Shown piece after piece: positions 1 to 11,735 of a stretch of 64,000 bases of DNA (positions within the stretch are counted from its first letter, which is position 1; each line of letters begins with the position of its first letter). The position numbers were made by a program, and so were the translations under genes. The notes beneath the pieces are model-generated. The model saw only the letters and a program-made list of their open reading frames with translations, was not told where the DNA came from and did no database searches. This DNA is from Datisca glomerata (lineage: Eukaryota; Streptophyta; Magnoliopsida; Cucurbitales; Datiscaceae), in assembly GCA_003255025.1 (NCBI GenBank), contig QANY01000292.1, positions 1-64,000 of the forward strand, given 5' to 3'.

Positions 1-353
1 ATATCACTTGACTCTATTCACTTGTCATGATACACGGTATTTGAACACACATTGTGAACATGTATATGGTACATATATTATCATGTATACTCTTTCGTGC
101 TAACCTTGAACATAAGGTTGTGCATTGAGGTTCATTGTAGCCTACTACTTCTTGCATCTCTTACTAGAGTCTAAATGAAAGTAATTGGTACATCACCACG
201 TCCAGTTGGAGGCTATAGCAATAAAGATGACCTTACATGACTGATTCAGTGGAGAAACATTCGTCATCAAAGTTGAACATCAAGAAAGATCACAATACAT
301 GTCGAGACAATGCACAAGTTCAACCGCTACACATTTGAACTTGCATAAGGGGC
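1..353 (+). mobile_element. 3' internal region of a Gypsy LTR retrotransposon (partial)
   Basis: This stretch aligns by eye, with short gaps, to 30394-30819, the region just inside the 3' LTR of the Gypsy element at 17832-32040. It ends in a purine-rich tract (ataaggggc, 345-353) directly before an LTR that starts with TG. It therefore belongs to the untranslated 3' end of an element whose body lies left of the window. No reading frame is visible. Confidence 0.7.
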
Positions 354-1305
354 TGATGTACATGGGTGCACCTCTCATCACATAGTTGACCGCTATGACT
401 TCGACTCACCAATGTGGCACACATCGCTCCTATGAACTACTGCTAAGTGTCAGCTTTGAATTTTTAACATGATTTCTCGATCCATGCCAGCGACTGAATA
501 ACATAACGTGTATCTTACATTATTTATTCTTTTTATATATTTATCCATATCATTGTAACCATTAAGTTAAGTGACAAAAACTTTAGTGAGTCCCTTTCCT
601 GGGAACATTTCTAGGTATTGTGGTTTTGTATGATTTTGACAAGGTTCGTTATATTGGAAAGGATAACCCTTCACCAGTATGGCCTCTTTGAGGGCCGAGG
701 ATATGTCGCCTTGCCGTTTTGGGAAATGACTTAGTTCTTAGGGCTTCCTTTAGGATGGGTCCCAGACGGATACCGCCTATCTCATCGATGTGGCGCTTTT
801 GTGTTCTTCCTTTCCGAATTTGCAGTCACTGCATGTGACACATGACGTAATGTGAAAGGTAACGTTCATGAGAATCTTCCCCATAGATACCCTGGCCCAC
901 ATGATTTTTGTTATAATAAACGATGACTGAACGTTGCCACCTCAACGAGCTGTTGAGGTGCCATTACATAGGGACCATTGTCGATTAGTCAAGGGATTAA
1001 TTGAAGTGGACCACGCATGAAAGGTTCTCAATAAATAGAGGCTTTCCCTTTCATTGTAAGTACTTTTTACACTTTGAGATTCATTTTATATTTCCCCACT
1101 TACTAGACTTAGGAGATTTCTCTCTCAATTCCTCATCCCAAGAGCATTTTATCACCTTTCACAGGTTGGCTCAAAGTGTTCATCCTTCACCCTTCAGATC
1201 TTAACCTCAACGTTCCCAGGCTATATTTATCATTTATTGTGACTAGATCACACCTATAACTATACCCATGTGACGTAATGGTCACACCCATTTAGCTCCT
1301 GAATA
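354..1305 (+). mobile_element. LTR of a Gypsy (Tat-like) retrotransposon
   Basis: The LTR is defined on the left by the TG following a polypurine tract and on the right by a primer-binding-site-like sequence at 1307. A TATA-like stretch (aataaataga, about 1030) would suit the LTR promoter. Its 5' part is unlike the LTRs at 17832 and 30820, though internal and 3' flanks are related, so it is a sister family. Unusually, element-internal sequence borders it on both sides. The exact right end is uncertain by a few bases. Confidence 0.65.
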
Positions 1306-1306
1306 T

Positions 1307-1326
1307 TTAGCGACTCCATTGGGGAG
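1307..1326 (+). other. Gypsy primer-binding site
   Basis: TTAGCGACTCCATTGGGGAG matches the primer-binding sequence of the other Gypsy elements here (TTGGCGACTCCATTTGGGAG at 18693; TTGGCGAATCCGCTGGGGA on the minus strand near 59770), apart from a G to A change in TGGCG. This is the tRNA-complementary motif type of Tat-lineage Gypsy elements. I believe it is arginine-tRNA-like but did not check. Confidence 0.7.
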
Positions 1327-1347
1327 TGATCTGTCACTGCAACTACA

Positions 1348-1497
1348 ACTATGGTTGGGCGTTGATTATCTACCAAGTCTTCCTCTCGTATTGACACTCA
1401 CACAATGAGAACATAAGAAAACTATAGTTGGACTTCGATTATCTACTAATACTTCATCTCGTATTGATGATTACGAGCAATAAGAACAAAAGAAAAT
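1348..1497 (+). repeat. Tandem duplication, 73-bp unit, two copies
   Basis: Two adjacent units begin at 1348 (actatggttggg) and 1421 (actatagttgga). Both contain the blocks gattatctac, ctcgtattga and gaacaaaagaaaa or close variants. They lie just downstream of the primer-binding site, in what would be the element leader. Confidence 0.75.
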
Positions 1498-3726
1498 CGT
1501 ACAGCTCTATAAGTATCACTAGTACGCGAGACGCATGATGACTTTTCCAATATTTCACTTTTGAGCACTTGAAAAAGATGCTTCAAGCAGAAAGGTTATT
1601 AAATAAAATGATGAGATTGGTCGTGTAAAGGAATACGCAATGTGCTTTGTTGGTGGTTTGGAATTATAAGATATGATAACTCTATGCCTGCTAAAAAAAT
1701 GAAGAAAAGCTTAGAACATATCTTAGATTCAAGCATAAAAAATCATGATGAAAGAGGAAATTTTTCACAACTCATGATTTTTTATGACTATTGCATGATG
1801 GTTGCAACAACGCTACAAACTTCCTTACATGATGACTATCGCATAATAACATTTGCATAACGACTATTGAGTGATAGTTGCAACGGTGTTCTAACATGAT
1901 GATTTTGGTTACTAGGTAAAAAATATTGAAAAAAAAATTCTCATGCAAAACCAAAAAATTTGCTTCCTTAAAGGCGTCTTTTGACGCCTTTTCCACTCAC
2001 AGTATATCGTCATATTTTTAGCACGCTTTTTTTCAACTGTGATTAATCGCTTAGGCACCATTGCATATTGGGAATTATATTATCCTCTAATATTGGGTTT
2101 TGTTCGCCACTACATCCAATGTATATTGAAGCCTATCGCACCAGCGTAGTATAAATGTTCGATGCTAATGACTGAATCAGTTCTAATATATATTTACTTG
2201 TTTACTATTGTTTTCCAATTATTTTATTTAATCTTTAGATGTGCTCATTTTTGTTTATCTCTCTTCACTATTTACTAATTCTCATTAAACAAAAGATCTG
2301 TTTGTGAGGTATGCAACATGCAACTACACAGTCACAACACACCTGGCACTACGCAACAACAACATACATTTCATTACACTACCATAACATGCCTATCTGT
2401 ACTCTTTCATAGATCACATATTATTGTGATGTCATAGTACACTTACATTGGATTATCATAGCACATCAGTCACCCAGTTGTCATAGCGCAACTGCCACTG
2501 TGGTGCGATAACATACCTGTCACTAAACTCTCATAGCACACCCATGACGGAGCCTCCTATAGTTACCTATAAATGAACCTCTTGCAACTCATCTACAACG
2601 TAAATATGATATATTAGGAGGATGCTCCATAACATGATCTACAAAGATACCTCTCGTGACACCTTACGACGATGCCTCATGTAATACTTTGTGGTTGCAC
2701 ACTACGACGGTCCCTCCCACAAAGCATGGGGTGCACGCCCTCATACTGATACATTTATTACGTCAACGCACTCTTTCACAGTAGTACTATCATGACCAGC
2801 AAGTACATCTCAAGTCAGTAGACAGCAGGCCCTCGCGCTAGCACACTCATCTCAATCTCTCACGACCAGTGGTTCACACTACCATACCTTCATATGACAG
2901 TTTCCATGTGACAATGGTTGATGATGACATATATAATGACACGTGTGATTCCAACCCAACATCGGGGTCAGTCTCGACATGTGCATAAATGACTTTCATC
3001 TACTGTGATAAGTTTTCATGTCAAGAGAAAGAGTGAGCATCCTAGAATTGGGAAAAGAGCCATAAGGGTTGAATGTGGATTTATCTCCTCACAGACCGCA
3101 TATAATGATTATTTGACTTCACCAGCTACATCCGTGATAACGATAAATTATCATGAAGTGTATGTTAGGACTGGATTTATCTCAGCTATCTATCTGAGTG
3201 CACCTAAGGTAACCAAAAAAATCACAACAAAGTGTAACTCAGGTCTGAACTATCACTCTAGGTGCATCCGAGGAGGGGAGAATGTGCATCCACAAAATGG
3301 ACTCAAAATAATGGTTCATAAAATAGAAAAATATGATCAACTACATGGCCAGAAATTCAGAGCAAATTCAAGAAGACTGCAAAAAATTTGGAAGAGTAGA
3401 GATAGCACAATCAAGTAACATTTTAATTGATCTACTTGATTTATATCAGAATACTCATTGTAAATCCACCCCTTTGCCTTTGGCAATGATAACTACTTTA
3501 GCAGCAGGCTCCGTCGGTACATGTTCGGTAAACACTTCTTTTTACCTGGATTTTTGTGCCTACTTTGCTTTAGCTATGTCATCAGAAACTTCGGGGCACG
3601 CAATGTCAAGTCACTTATAAAAATGTATATCTCCATTGGTGTCTTTAGATCTAAGCCAATGAAGGATTTCATGGTTCAGGACAGTGCAGGAATGAAAGAT
3701 TCTTTAGGACTCCTTCAGATACCGGT
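1498..3726. other. AT-rich sequence, no gene recognised
   Basis: I see no supported gene. The stretch 1740-1900 repeats variants of catgatgactat/gcatgatggttgcaac. The stretch 2290-2990 is rich in short catagcac and acaccta-like words, as in decayed transposon DNA. A 137-codon open frame at 3005-3418 has no recognisable domain, signal peptide or biased composition and is probably fortuitous. Confidence 0.5.
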
Positions 3727-3915
3727 GGTTCAACCGCTGTTAAAGTTATTTTTTTTCTTTCTATTTTTCACATTTTCCGGTGGTTCAAATCACCGCTAAA
3801 AGAGAAAGATTTTTTTTAAACATTTACAGGCAGTTGGCAACCGCCGGAAATGGTGGGAAGGAACTGTCGTTAGAGAAGTACTTTGCCGGTGGTTAGGAAA
3901 ATCGCCGCCGAATAA
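3727..3915. repeat. Cluster of GGTGGTT / AACCGC inverted motifs, DNA-transposon subterminal type
   Basis: Four short inverted motifs occur within 190 bp: ccggtggttcaaccgctg, ccggtggttcaaatcaccgc, ggcagttggcaaccgccgg and ccggtggttaggaaaatcgcc. Dense inverted GGCGGTT-like words are characteristic of subterminal transposase-binding regions of plant CACTA elements. No terminal CACTA/TAGTG pair was found next to them, so this may be a truncated end. Confidence 0.45.
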
Positions 3916-5365
3916 GTGAATAAATGCTATTATCAATGTGTATGAGACAAAATGTGAGTAAGGATAGACCAATGAATAAGTGAATAATAAACAATTTTAA
4001 TTATAAGTGAAGGCAAGTTAACAATTAGTTGAAGATATTAGTATGAAGATAATTTTTGAATGCATTATATCTACATTCATATGACTGATAAATATTATAT
4101 GTTAGATTATGTTATGCAGTACAATCTATATAATGAAATTTACAACAATGGTTACAATAATTTTATAGATAGTACCATCAAATACAATGAAAAATAATCA
4201 GAGTTACTGTTTTAACAATAGATGCTAAGATGATCAAGTGTACAACCAGTATCTTTAGTCCAATGTGTCATTGCAAGTTCCCATGCCAAATACCTATGCA
4301 TGCCTACCATTGAAAGACATGTTTCATAAGTGAACTCAATATGTAAGCTAAAATCAAACTGATATTTTTACACATGCCTTGGGTGATAGGTAAAACGATA
4401 TCCCCAAGCATGGATTAGGATTATTCCCACTAACAGTCTGCAGGAGTTGGAGGATTAACATATTTATCCACACAAAAGAAAACTATACATGATGATATAG
4501 CTAAGACATGTAAGAAAATATGTAATGCAGATTTTCAAATACGTCAAATGGATATGCCAAATTTTATTTCAAACAGCAAAGCAAAAAATAATGGTATAAA
4601 CTACGTCGTGGTGTATGAAGAAGTGGTGTTTGCTGAGCATGCCTTCATTGATTTCTTGGAATTACACTTTGACTATCTTGTATGACTAATTCTTCACCCC
4701 ATGTCTCTTGATAATTATTAATACGGTAATGCATATAACTAAAAATCTAAGGGCTTAACACCAATATGGCAATCGTTTATTCTTTCTTGAACTACAAAAC
4801 AGAGACTTTTAATCCTAAATTGGATTGTGGACATATTATCTGAATCTAAATATTAATAATTAAGTGCATTGAAAACATCAGTAAAATCTAATATATTTAA
4901 TTCACCTTAATAATAATTGTAAATAATTTTTTTAATAGGTCATGCATTATTTGGAGATTATATATTTATAATAAAACTATTACAAATAGAAGAAAACTCA
5001 AATAAGTTATGTATCATCTGAAGATGATAAATTATCTAATAATTTTTAAATTTATGAACGCACGATCATAACAAACTTATATCGTAAGATAAGATGAAAA
5101 GAAACTAAAAATATTATTTGAGAAGAGAAAACTGAATATGACAAACTATTCTCTTACAGATAATGGGCATTGAAAATTATTACATTTATTATAAAACTAA
5201 AAAAATAAACACCGATTTTTTTTACAGATAGACAATAATTGAAATAATATTTATGATATAAAGATCTCTAAAATCATATACATGATCATTCACATTCCTA
5301 ATAACATAATATAAAATACTAAATTTTATAAAGTTTTCGTATAAGAATAATTAGTGAATAGAATT
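3916..5365. other. AT-rich sequence, no gene recognised
   Basis: The composition is strongly AT-rich with frequent stops in all frames. No domain, RNA gene or terminal repeats were recognised. Confidence 0.5.
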
Positions 5366-5866
5366 TTAAATGAACTAGTAGAAACGTATATGCGTTGCAC
5401 GTGATAAGTCTAGTTTTTTTGTTGATTCACTATTTCATAAAGAAGATTTAAGCATATTCATTTTCTTTCTTATAATAAGATATAATGTACTAATATTAAG
5501 TATTTACGAATTTGAATTTGTATTGGATATTGAATTAACTAACGTGCAAATCACACTCCCCTGCTTATATAAGATAAGACCATCACCCAACAACAAGTCT
5601 TGCACATTATTTATAAAAAAAAATTAATTATGTAATGACTCACTAGGAATATAAAAAAATGAATTTTATATTTAATTTATATTAAAATCTTCAATGCTCA
5701 AATATAATATACATAATGAAATATATGTTAAATTTACATGCTTCAAATTATACTAGCATTATTTTTGGATATTAGAGAAAATAATTATCAATTTATAAAA
5801 TTCCTAAGAAATGAATATATCATTAATAGATTGTTGAAAAATATATTAATGTTATTATCTAAATTA
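5366..5866 (-). repeat. Fragment similar to the upstream flank of RNase T2 copies
   Basis: This segment aligns by eye to the upstream flanks of copy A (from about 15385) and copy C (from about 43495), sharing agaaacg..gtgcgttacacg, tgattcacca and ataatgtactaat blocks in the same order. It opens with a near-palindrome (gcgttgcacgtg). It ends abruptly at 5866 where a truncated LTR begins. Either it is the remnant upstream flank of a further RNase copy, or it is an independent copy of a short mobile element that also sits in those flanks. Confidence 0.55.
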
Positions 5867-6290
5867 AGACCATTGGATTGATCAGACGGTCAAGATTTAT
5901 TAAGTTGTTAATGTTGATAAGTTAGATCTCAGGAAATATTATGTTGATCATATTTTCAGACAGAATTAGATGAGCTGTATTAGATTCTATATAACCGCTT
6001 GAAAGCCTATAAATAAAAGCAAGATGTAACTCCTACACTCCAACACAACAACTCTCGACACCTATAAGAAACAAGCTGACTATGCAACTTACATCGGCCT
6101 TGTAAACCCTTTTTCTATAATGAAATACTATCAAAATCTTCCCGTGGTTTTTCTTCTCTTTAAATATTTTTCAATTAAATCATGATGTTGTTATTCTCTC
6201 ATTCTCTCTCTTAACTATTCTCTATATTTTCATATATGATATAGGAAATTCAAGACCAATTCTCAAAGACCGTGAATTTTTTCTTTTACA
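5867..6290 (+). mobile_element. 5' LTR (truncated) of the non-coding LTR element
   Basis: The sequence from ccattggattgatca to the terminal ttttaca matches 13685-14104 almost throughout. Compared with the full 3' LTR (13221-14104), about the first 460 bp are missing. The retained part includes a TATA-like tataaataaaag near 6009, the likely promoter. Confidence 0.75.
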
Positions 6291-6310
6291 TTTGGTGCTC
6301 TCGTTGAGAG
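6291..6310 (+). other. Primer-binding-site-like motif of the non-coding LTR element
   Basis: TTTGGTGCTCTCGTTGAGAG follows the LTR end immediately, and nearly the same motif follows the LTR of the sister element at 33822 (TTTTGGTGCTTTCATTGAGA). Conservation at the same place in two elements supports a tRNA primer site. The tRNA is not assigned. Confidence 0.6.
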
Positions 6311-6744
6311 ATGAGAAAAAAACCCAAGAAATCTCTCCCTTAAATACTCAAAACCAAATCAGACGCCCTCTCAACAACGGAAGTGGAAGCAGAAACGAAA
6401 GTGAAAGTTGAAACGGAAGCAGGAACGAAAAAGACAACGGGATGGAAACTCAAAACATAAGTAGAAACAGAAGTAGAAATGAAAATGACTACGGTACCGA
6501 AAACAGAGCGAAGAATGGTAAATTCACTCATTCGTATTCAATTTGATTTATCTATTTTGTAAAATTATTATTTTAAAAAAAAATATTATCAACACAATTT
6601 GTAGAATTGAATTATGTAAATTCAACAACCACCACGAGGGGCCGATGAAACCCACGAACTGCCACCCGTGGACTACCAGACGATCGATTCTCCGCTTCCG
6701 ATAGCTAGGCTAAGAGTAATCAAAGCAAACAAAAACAAAGAGAG

Positions 6745-7195
6745 GAAGGAGATTAGAAAAGCTCATAAAGCTCAAACCAGAAAAGCTCATAAAGCTCAGA
6801 CCAAAAGAGCTCAAAAAGTTCAGAAGAGGTCAGAAAGCTCAGATCCGAGGAACTCAGAAAACTCAGATCAGAAAAGCTCAGAAAATGCATATTAGAAGAG
6901 CTCAAAAAGCTCGGATAAAAAAAGCTCATAAAGATCATATTAGAAAAGCTTGGAAAGTTCAAAAAGCTTAGATCAGAGGAGCTCAAAAAGCTCAGATCCG
7001 AGAAGCTCAGAAAGCTCAGATCCGAGGAGCTTAGAAAAATCATATCAGAAAAGCTTATAGAACCCAGAAATCTTAGAAAAGCTCATAAAATTCAGACCAG
7101 AAGAGATTATAAAGTTCAAATCAGAAGAGCTCAGAAAGTTCAGAAAGCTCATAAAGCGCAGATCAGAAAAACTCAAAAAGCTCTTATCATAAAGC
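6745..7195 (+). repeat. Minisatellite of AGCTCA(G/T)A-type units
   Basis: Irregular units of about 12-20 bp carry agaaaagctcataaagctc and variants such as gatcagaggagctcaaaa. Open frames through it on both strands are low-complexity by-products. The same array type recurs at 34140-34290 in the sister element. Confidence 0.85.
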
Positions 7196-7199
7196 TAAA

Positions 7200-7450
7200 A
7201 AAGGCTTCAGAACAGAAAAGAGGAAGTCAAAGTTTCAGAATAGAAAAGTTGAAGTTAAAGCTTTAAAATAGAAAAGTTGAAGTCAAAGTTTCATAACAGA
7301 GCTGAAGCCAGAGCTTCATAACAAAATATTTGAAGCCAATGCTTCAGAACAGGAAAGCTGAAGTCAGAGCTTCAAAACTAAAAAATTGAAGTCAAAGCTT
7401 CAGAACATAAAGTAGAAGTCAAAATTCAGAACATAGAAGCTCGAGTGCTT
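7200..7450 (+). repeat. Minisatellite of CTTCAGAA..GTTGAAGTCAAAG units
   Basis: Roughly seven units of about 30-38 bp carry gctgaagtcagagcttcag variants. Each unit can fold, because ttgaag and cttcaa are inverted. The matching array in the sister element is at 34295-34440. Confidence 0.8.
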
Positions 7451-8894
7451 CAGAAAGAGAAAAAATTAAAACTTAAAGAGTATCAAAATTTTGGAACAGA
7501 AATTTGATAGAATTTCATAATAGAAATTCATTAGAAAAGAAAATATTGTTAAGGAAAGAATTTCAGAGCAGAAATTCCAAAGAAAAGAGAAGCAAAGAAG
7601 ATCACGTTCACTTCAGTCAAGAAAGTTGTCACTTTAGAACGGGATAGCTGTCACTTCAGAATGAGCAAAAGCTGTCACTTCATTACAAAATGAGAAAACC
7701 AAAAAGACAACTATTCAAATTTTTAGAATGGAAGGCCCCAGACTTGATAACCCTTCAAATGGACTTTATGAGTAAAATAAAAGATGTACAAACAACGAGA
7801 AAGGAAATGTCCTGACAACATGAACTAAATGTCTTAACAACAGAAGTGACAATGAGAGTAGAAATGGAAACTGAAACAAAACAAAAAGTTGGAAGAAAAA
7901 TTACATGGCGAGTCACATAATTATAAAGATATGGAAGTTTGCTTCATGAATAATTTTATGGAATTCAAGTTGAGCTCCAGATCAAAAGCATGGTGGTCTT
8001 CGTACACGAGTAAACATAATTACATTTTTTAAAATCATTTTTTTAAGTACACTTACATGGCATATAATATTTCATGAGAAAGATGTAGAAAGATGTAGAT
8101 GTCTACTATTTGAAGAATTTTATAGAACTTGATTTAGAGCTCATGAGAAAGAGTTATGACGATTCTCATGAAGGCTGCTCAGGAAAATAGATTATGTAAA
8201 ACCTTAAATTCGAAAATTAAACTACATTTATTGGGGGCCAACTACACAACGAATCTTATATCAATGGAATGATACGTAAATCAACCTTGTGAAGAATTTT
8301 ACGAAAAGCAATTTGAACTCCCGGTCAAAATTTATGGTAGTTATCGTTGGTGCTATTAATAAAAGTAAATATATGAATGCTTTTCAAATTTAATTTTTAA
8401 ATTGTATTAATACAACAAACAATATATCATTAGAAAACAATGGATATCTACTTCTTGAGGAATTTTGCAGAACTCGATTTGGAGCTGTCGAGCAAAAGTT
8501 ATGATTAGTGAAAACTGTTCGAGAAAGCAGAATATGTAAAACGGTCAATTTCGGAAATTAAACTAATTCAATTTGGAGATTTCTATCCAAAGACACGAAA
8601 AACATATTATGTGGAAGAGTCAAATTCATTAATTAAACTATACCGACTGAGAGCCAATTACATGACGAATTATATATCATCAGAAGCATATGAAAATCAA
8701 CTTCTTGAAGAATTTCATGGAATTCAATTTGAAAATTTTGATAAAAACTTATGGTATTTTAACGTGCAGACTGCTTATAAGATAAATACTTGGTGTCAAC
8801 TTTCTCTCTTCTTCAACAACAATGAAAATTAGGGCGTGAGTCCTTGAGAGCAGGCAGTTCGTAAGTCCTGTTCTCTTAAGGAACTAAGGGCGTA
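7451..8894 (+). other. Interior of the non-coding LTR element
   Basis: This purine-rich sequence has no coding frame. Parts are colinear with 34440-35345 of the sister element, for example the shared ttggaagaaaaattacatggcgagtcacataat at 7890 and 34888. Duplicated blocks with gaatttt(g/a)cagaactcgatttggagct appear near 8100, 8290 and 8460. The short frame at 8611-8832 is not supported. Confidence 0.6.
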
Positions 8895-9189
8895 TGTAAT
8901 ATCTCGACTCTTCGTAAATGAACATTTTTGTAAAATTGATTTAAAATATAAAGTGAATTTAAAATTTGATTTTAAAAAGTGATTATATGTAATTTTGGTA
9001 AAATAATTTTAATTATATATGGTCTAGTTTATAATTTTAATTATATATTATTTTCTGACCTCGTTCTGACCCTTTTGTACTGTTTTAATTAAATCTATAT
9101 TTTCTATTTTATGATATTAAAAATGTGTTTGTACAATTTAGTGATATGTTTTTGGATTTCAGGTCATTAATTGTTTAATTCATTCTTCT

Positions 9190-9420
9190 ACTTCAGGTAA
9201 GTGGGCTTATATAATGGTGTGACTCTCGTTGTTATAAATGTATATGCTTTGTGTAAGTGAATTTATATCGTAATGTGACCCATGTGTGATATATATATAT
9301 ATGCTTGTGTAAGTGAATTTACATTGTAATGTGACTCACGTGTGATAAATGTAATATGTGTTATTCTCATTAGCTTTAATTGTCTGTCAGCATGTTACGT
9401 TCATATATATGTTTGTGTAA
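9190..9420 (+). repeat. Tandem repeat inside the solo LTR, about 60-bp units
   Basis: About three to four units carry gtgtaagtgaattta..tcgtaatgtgac(t/c)c..gtgtgataaatg. They are diverged but in register. Confidence 0.7.
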
Positions 9421-9779
9421 ATTGACTTATATAATGATGTGATTCTGATATTATAATCGTATCATGTATTCATTATCTGTTTAAACATTTTTCAATAATT
9501 ATTATATTTGGTTAACACTTTGGTAATTGATTACTGTTCAGTTATTGATGTGATTATCATGAGATAAATGTCTGAGTATGATTGATTTTTTGTAGTATGT
9601 TATCATATTTGATTCTGTTATATATATCAGTATGCATTATATGATTAATTTTTGTCATACGTTGAATTCTGCAAGTTATGAGGTTAATTCATTGAAGTGG
9701 TAATTAAGTAAAATATGAACTTAAGCATGACCTTTAGTTAACAAGAAATCAGGACTGTTCACGTTATGTTCTGTTAAAC

Positions 9780-9995
9780 GAATGGGGTGTCATCTGTTCA
9801 TGCTTTCGTCACACATAGGGTGTCATCTGTTCATGTTTTGGTCATTCATTGGGTGTCATCTGTAAATGTTTTCCGTCACTCATGAGGTGCCATCTGTTCA
9901 CGTTTTTCGTCACCTATGAGTGCCATATGTTCTGTCACCCATTGAGTGTCATCTGTTTCATCGCCCGGTGTGTGCCATCTGTTTCGTCGCCCAAT
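9780..9995 (+). repeat. Tandem repeat inside the solo LTR, about 35-40-bp units
   Basis: Around six units carry gggtgtcatctgttcatg..tttcgtcaccca variants. They shorten and diverge toward the right end. Confidence 0.8.
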
Positions 9996-10762
9996 TCGTC
10001 ATGATGTGTTTCAGTTAATGTGTGATCAGTTCTGATTAGGTTGTAAACTATAGGATATGGCAAGCCAAGATATGGTTAAGATTGCTAAATGATTCTGTTT
10101 AAGACACGTGTTATCTACGTACTATGTTAAGCCATGTCATGATCAAGTACGTTACTTTATTTCATTTATGTTATACATCAAGTTCAGTTATGTTATGTCA
10201 TGATTGCATTTATGACATGTGGATGCATGTTATTATGTGAGTTTGCTTACTGAGTATTTTAAAATACTCATTCCCCCACAGTTATTTGATGCAGGTGGTG
10301 ATGGTGAGTAGCATTAGTGAGAGACTGCCATAACCTGTTAGATCAGAAAAATTTATGTGTTCAGTTTATGATTTGATTTAAAACTTAGGAAAACATTTTC
10401 TGTTAAACTTGGTTATTCAAGTAGTTTATTTTACGTTATGATTTTCTACGAATTATGAAGAGTGAAAGTTTCATGAATTATGGATTTCAAGTTTTGACTT
10501 TATTTTAAAATTTAATTTAGTTTTTTGAGGTTTTATTAATTATGCATTTAAGACACTTTATCGTTTCCGTGATTTATTGATTAAGATTCTGATCATGAAT
10601 AAGTTTAATGCCTCCGTTATTTAAGGTCAAGGGTTTTCCATCATGGGTAAATTAAGAATTTTTAATTTGGGAATTTTCTCAAAATTAGGGTTGTTTCGAA
10701 TTGGAGATTTTAAAACTGTAAAATTACACGTATGTTTAACCTTCGGGGATTGGGGCGTCACA

Positions 10763-11090
10763 GTGTAAGTCCTTGGAGCGGTAGTTGATCAGTCTTACTC
10801 TCAGAAGCAACTAAGGGTGTGAGTCCTTGGGAGTGGCAATTCATAAGTCCTACTCTCAGAAAGAACTAAGGGCGTAAGTTCTTGGGAGAGGCAATTCATA
10901 AGTGCTACTCTCAGAATGAACTAAGGGCGTAAGTTCTTGGGAGGGGCAATTCATAAGTCATACTCTCAGAAGAAACTAAGGGCGTAAGTGCTTGGGAGGG
11001 GCAATTCATAAATTCTACTTTCAAAAGGAACTAAGGACGTAAGTCATTGGGAGGGGCAGTTCATAAGTCCTACTCTCAGAACGAAATCAA
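10763..11090 (+). repeat. Tandem repeat, about 60-bp units (AACTAAGGGCGTAAGTCCTTGG)
   Basis: About five to six units share ctaagggcgtaagt, cttgggag, ggcaattcataagt and ctactctcag. The first unit of the array lies at 8826-8894, left of the solo LTR, which shows the LTR was inserted into this array. Confidence 0.85.
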
Positions 11091-11315
11091 AATGGTGTCA
11101 TGGTTCCACTAAAGGAATCTAAGTCCTTGGGAGGGTTTACGTACGCCGTTCTCAGAAGGAAAATGAAATAGGGTCATGGTTCCACTGACGGAGCCTAAGT
11201 CATTGGGAGTGTGTACGTACGCCATTCTCAGAAGGAAATCAAAATGGGGCCATGGTTCCACTAATGGATCCTAAGTCCTTGGGAGCGCCTATGTACGCCA
11301 TTCTCAGAATGAGAA
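11090..11315 (+). repeat. Tandem repeat, about 73-bp units (GGGGCCATGGTTCCACT)
   Basis: Three units share aaatgggg(c/t)catggttccac, gagcctaagtccttgggag and tacgtacgc(c/t)attctcag. The sister element carries about five units at 35385-35730. Confidence 0.85.
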
Positions 11316-11735
11316 AGTCTGAAAGAACAGAAAAGGAAACATCCTCAGACTTTAGGATGAAAAAGGAAATGTCTTCAGAATGGGAAAGTCTAAAGAACAG
11401 AAAAAGAAATGTCTTCAAAATGGAAAAGAAAATGTCTTCAGGACGGAAAAGTCTGGAGAACGAAAAATGAAATGTCTTAAGAATGAAAAACGAAATGTCT
11501 TTAGGACGGAAAAGTTTGGAGAACGGAAAAAGAAATGTCTTCAAAGTATAAAAGAAAACAAGTTGAGGAAAGAACTTCAGAGTAGAAAATAAAAGAAGTT
11601 GAGGAAAGAACTTTAGGGCCGAGTAAAGAAAGGTTGAGCTGAGTAAAGAGAGGCTGACTTGAGTAAAGAACGGCAAAAAAAGAAAAGCTCAGTAAAGAAA
11701 AAGTGAGTAAAGAAAAGGCTAGTAAAGAAAAGTCA
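11316..11735 (+). repeat. Purine minisatellite (GGAAAAGTCT, AGAAATGTCTTC units)
   Basis: Units of about 35-45 bp built from aaaggaaatgtcttcagaa and gggaaagtctggagaacg are followed by aagaaaagttgaggaaagaactt blocks. The equivalent array in the sister element is at 35810-36180. Open frames on both strands here are low-complexity. Confidence 0.75.

Larger units (their letters stand above)
8895..10762 (+). mobile_element. Solo LTR, Gypsy chromovirus-like
   Basis: The element starts with TGTAATATCTCGACTC and ends with GGGGCGTCACA, the near-inverted terminal style of plant Tekay/Del chromovirus LTRs. The 5-bp flanks are gcgta (8890-8894) and gtgta (10763-10767), a target duplication with one change. 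The flanking minisatellite of the host element resumes on both sides. No internal region or second LTR is present, so it is a solo LTR left by LTR-LTR recombination. A diverged relative lies on the minus strand at 44349-46842. Confidence 0.75.

Noticed and set aside
1979..2000. Inverted repeat ggcgtcttttgacgcc as a transcription terminator
   Set aside because: A bacterial-type terminator has no meaning in plant nuclear DNA; more likely part of decayed transposon sequence.
3005..3418. 137-codon open frame
   Set aside because: No recognisable domain, signal or repeat elsewhere in the window; length is within chance for this region.
6753..7043. Ser/Leu/Phe-rich minus-strand frame and its Lys/Ala-rich counterpart at 6668-6895
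   Set aside because: Both are translations of the AGCTCA minisatellite.
10763..11315. Regular direct repeats resembling a CRISPR array
   Set aside because: Units are contiguous without unique spacers, in plant retroelement DNA, with no cas genes.
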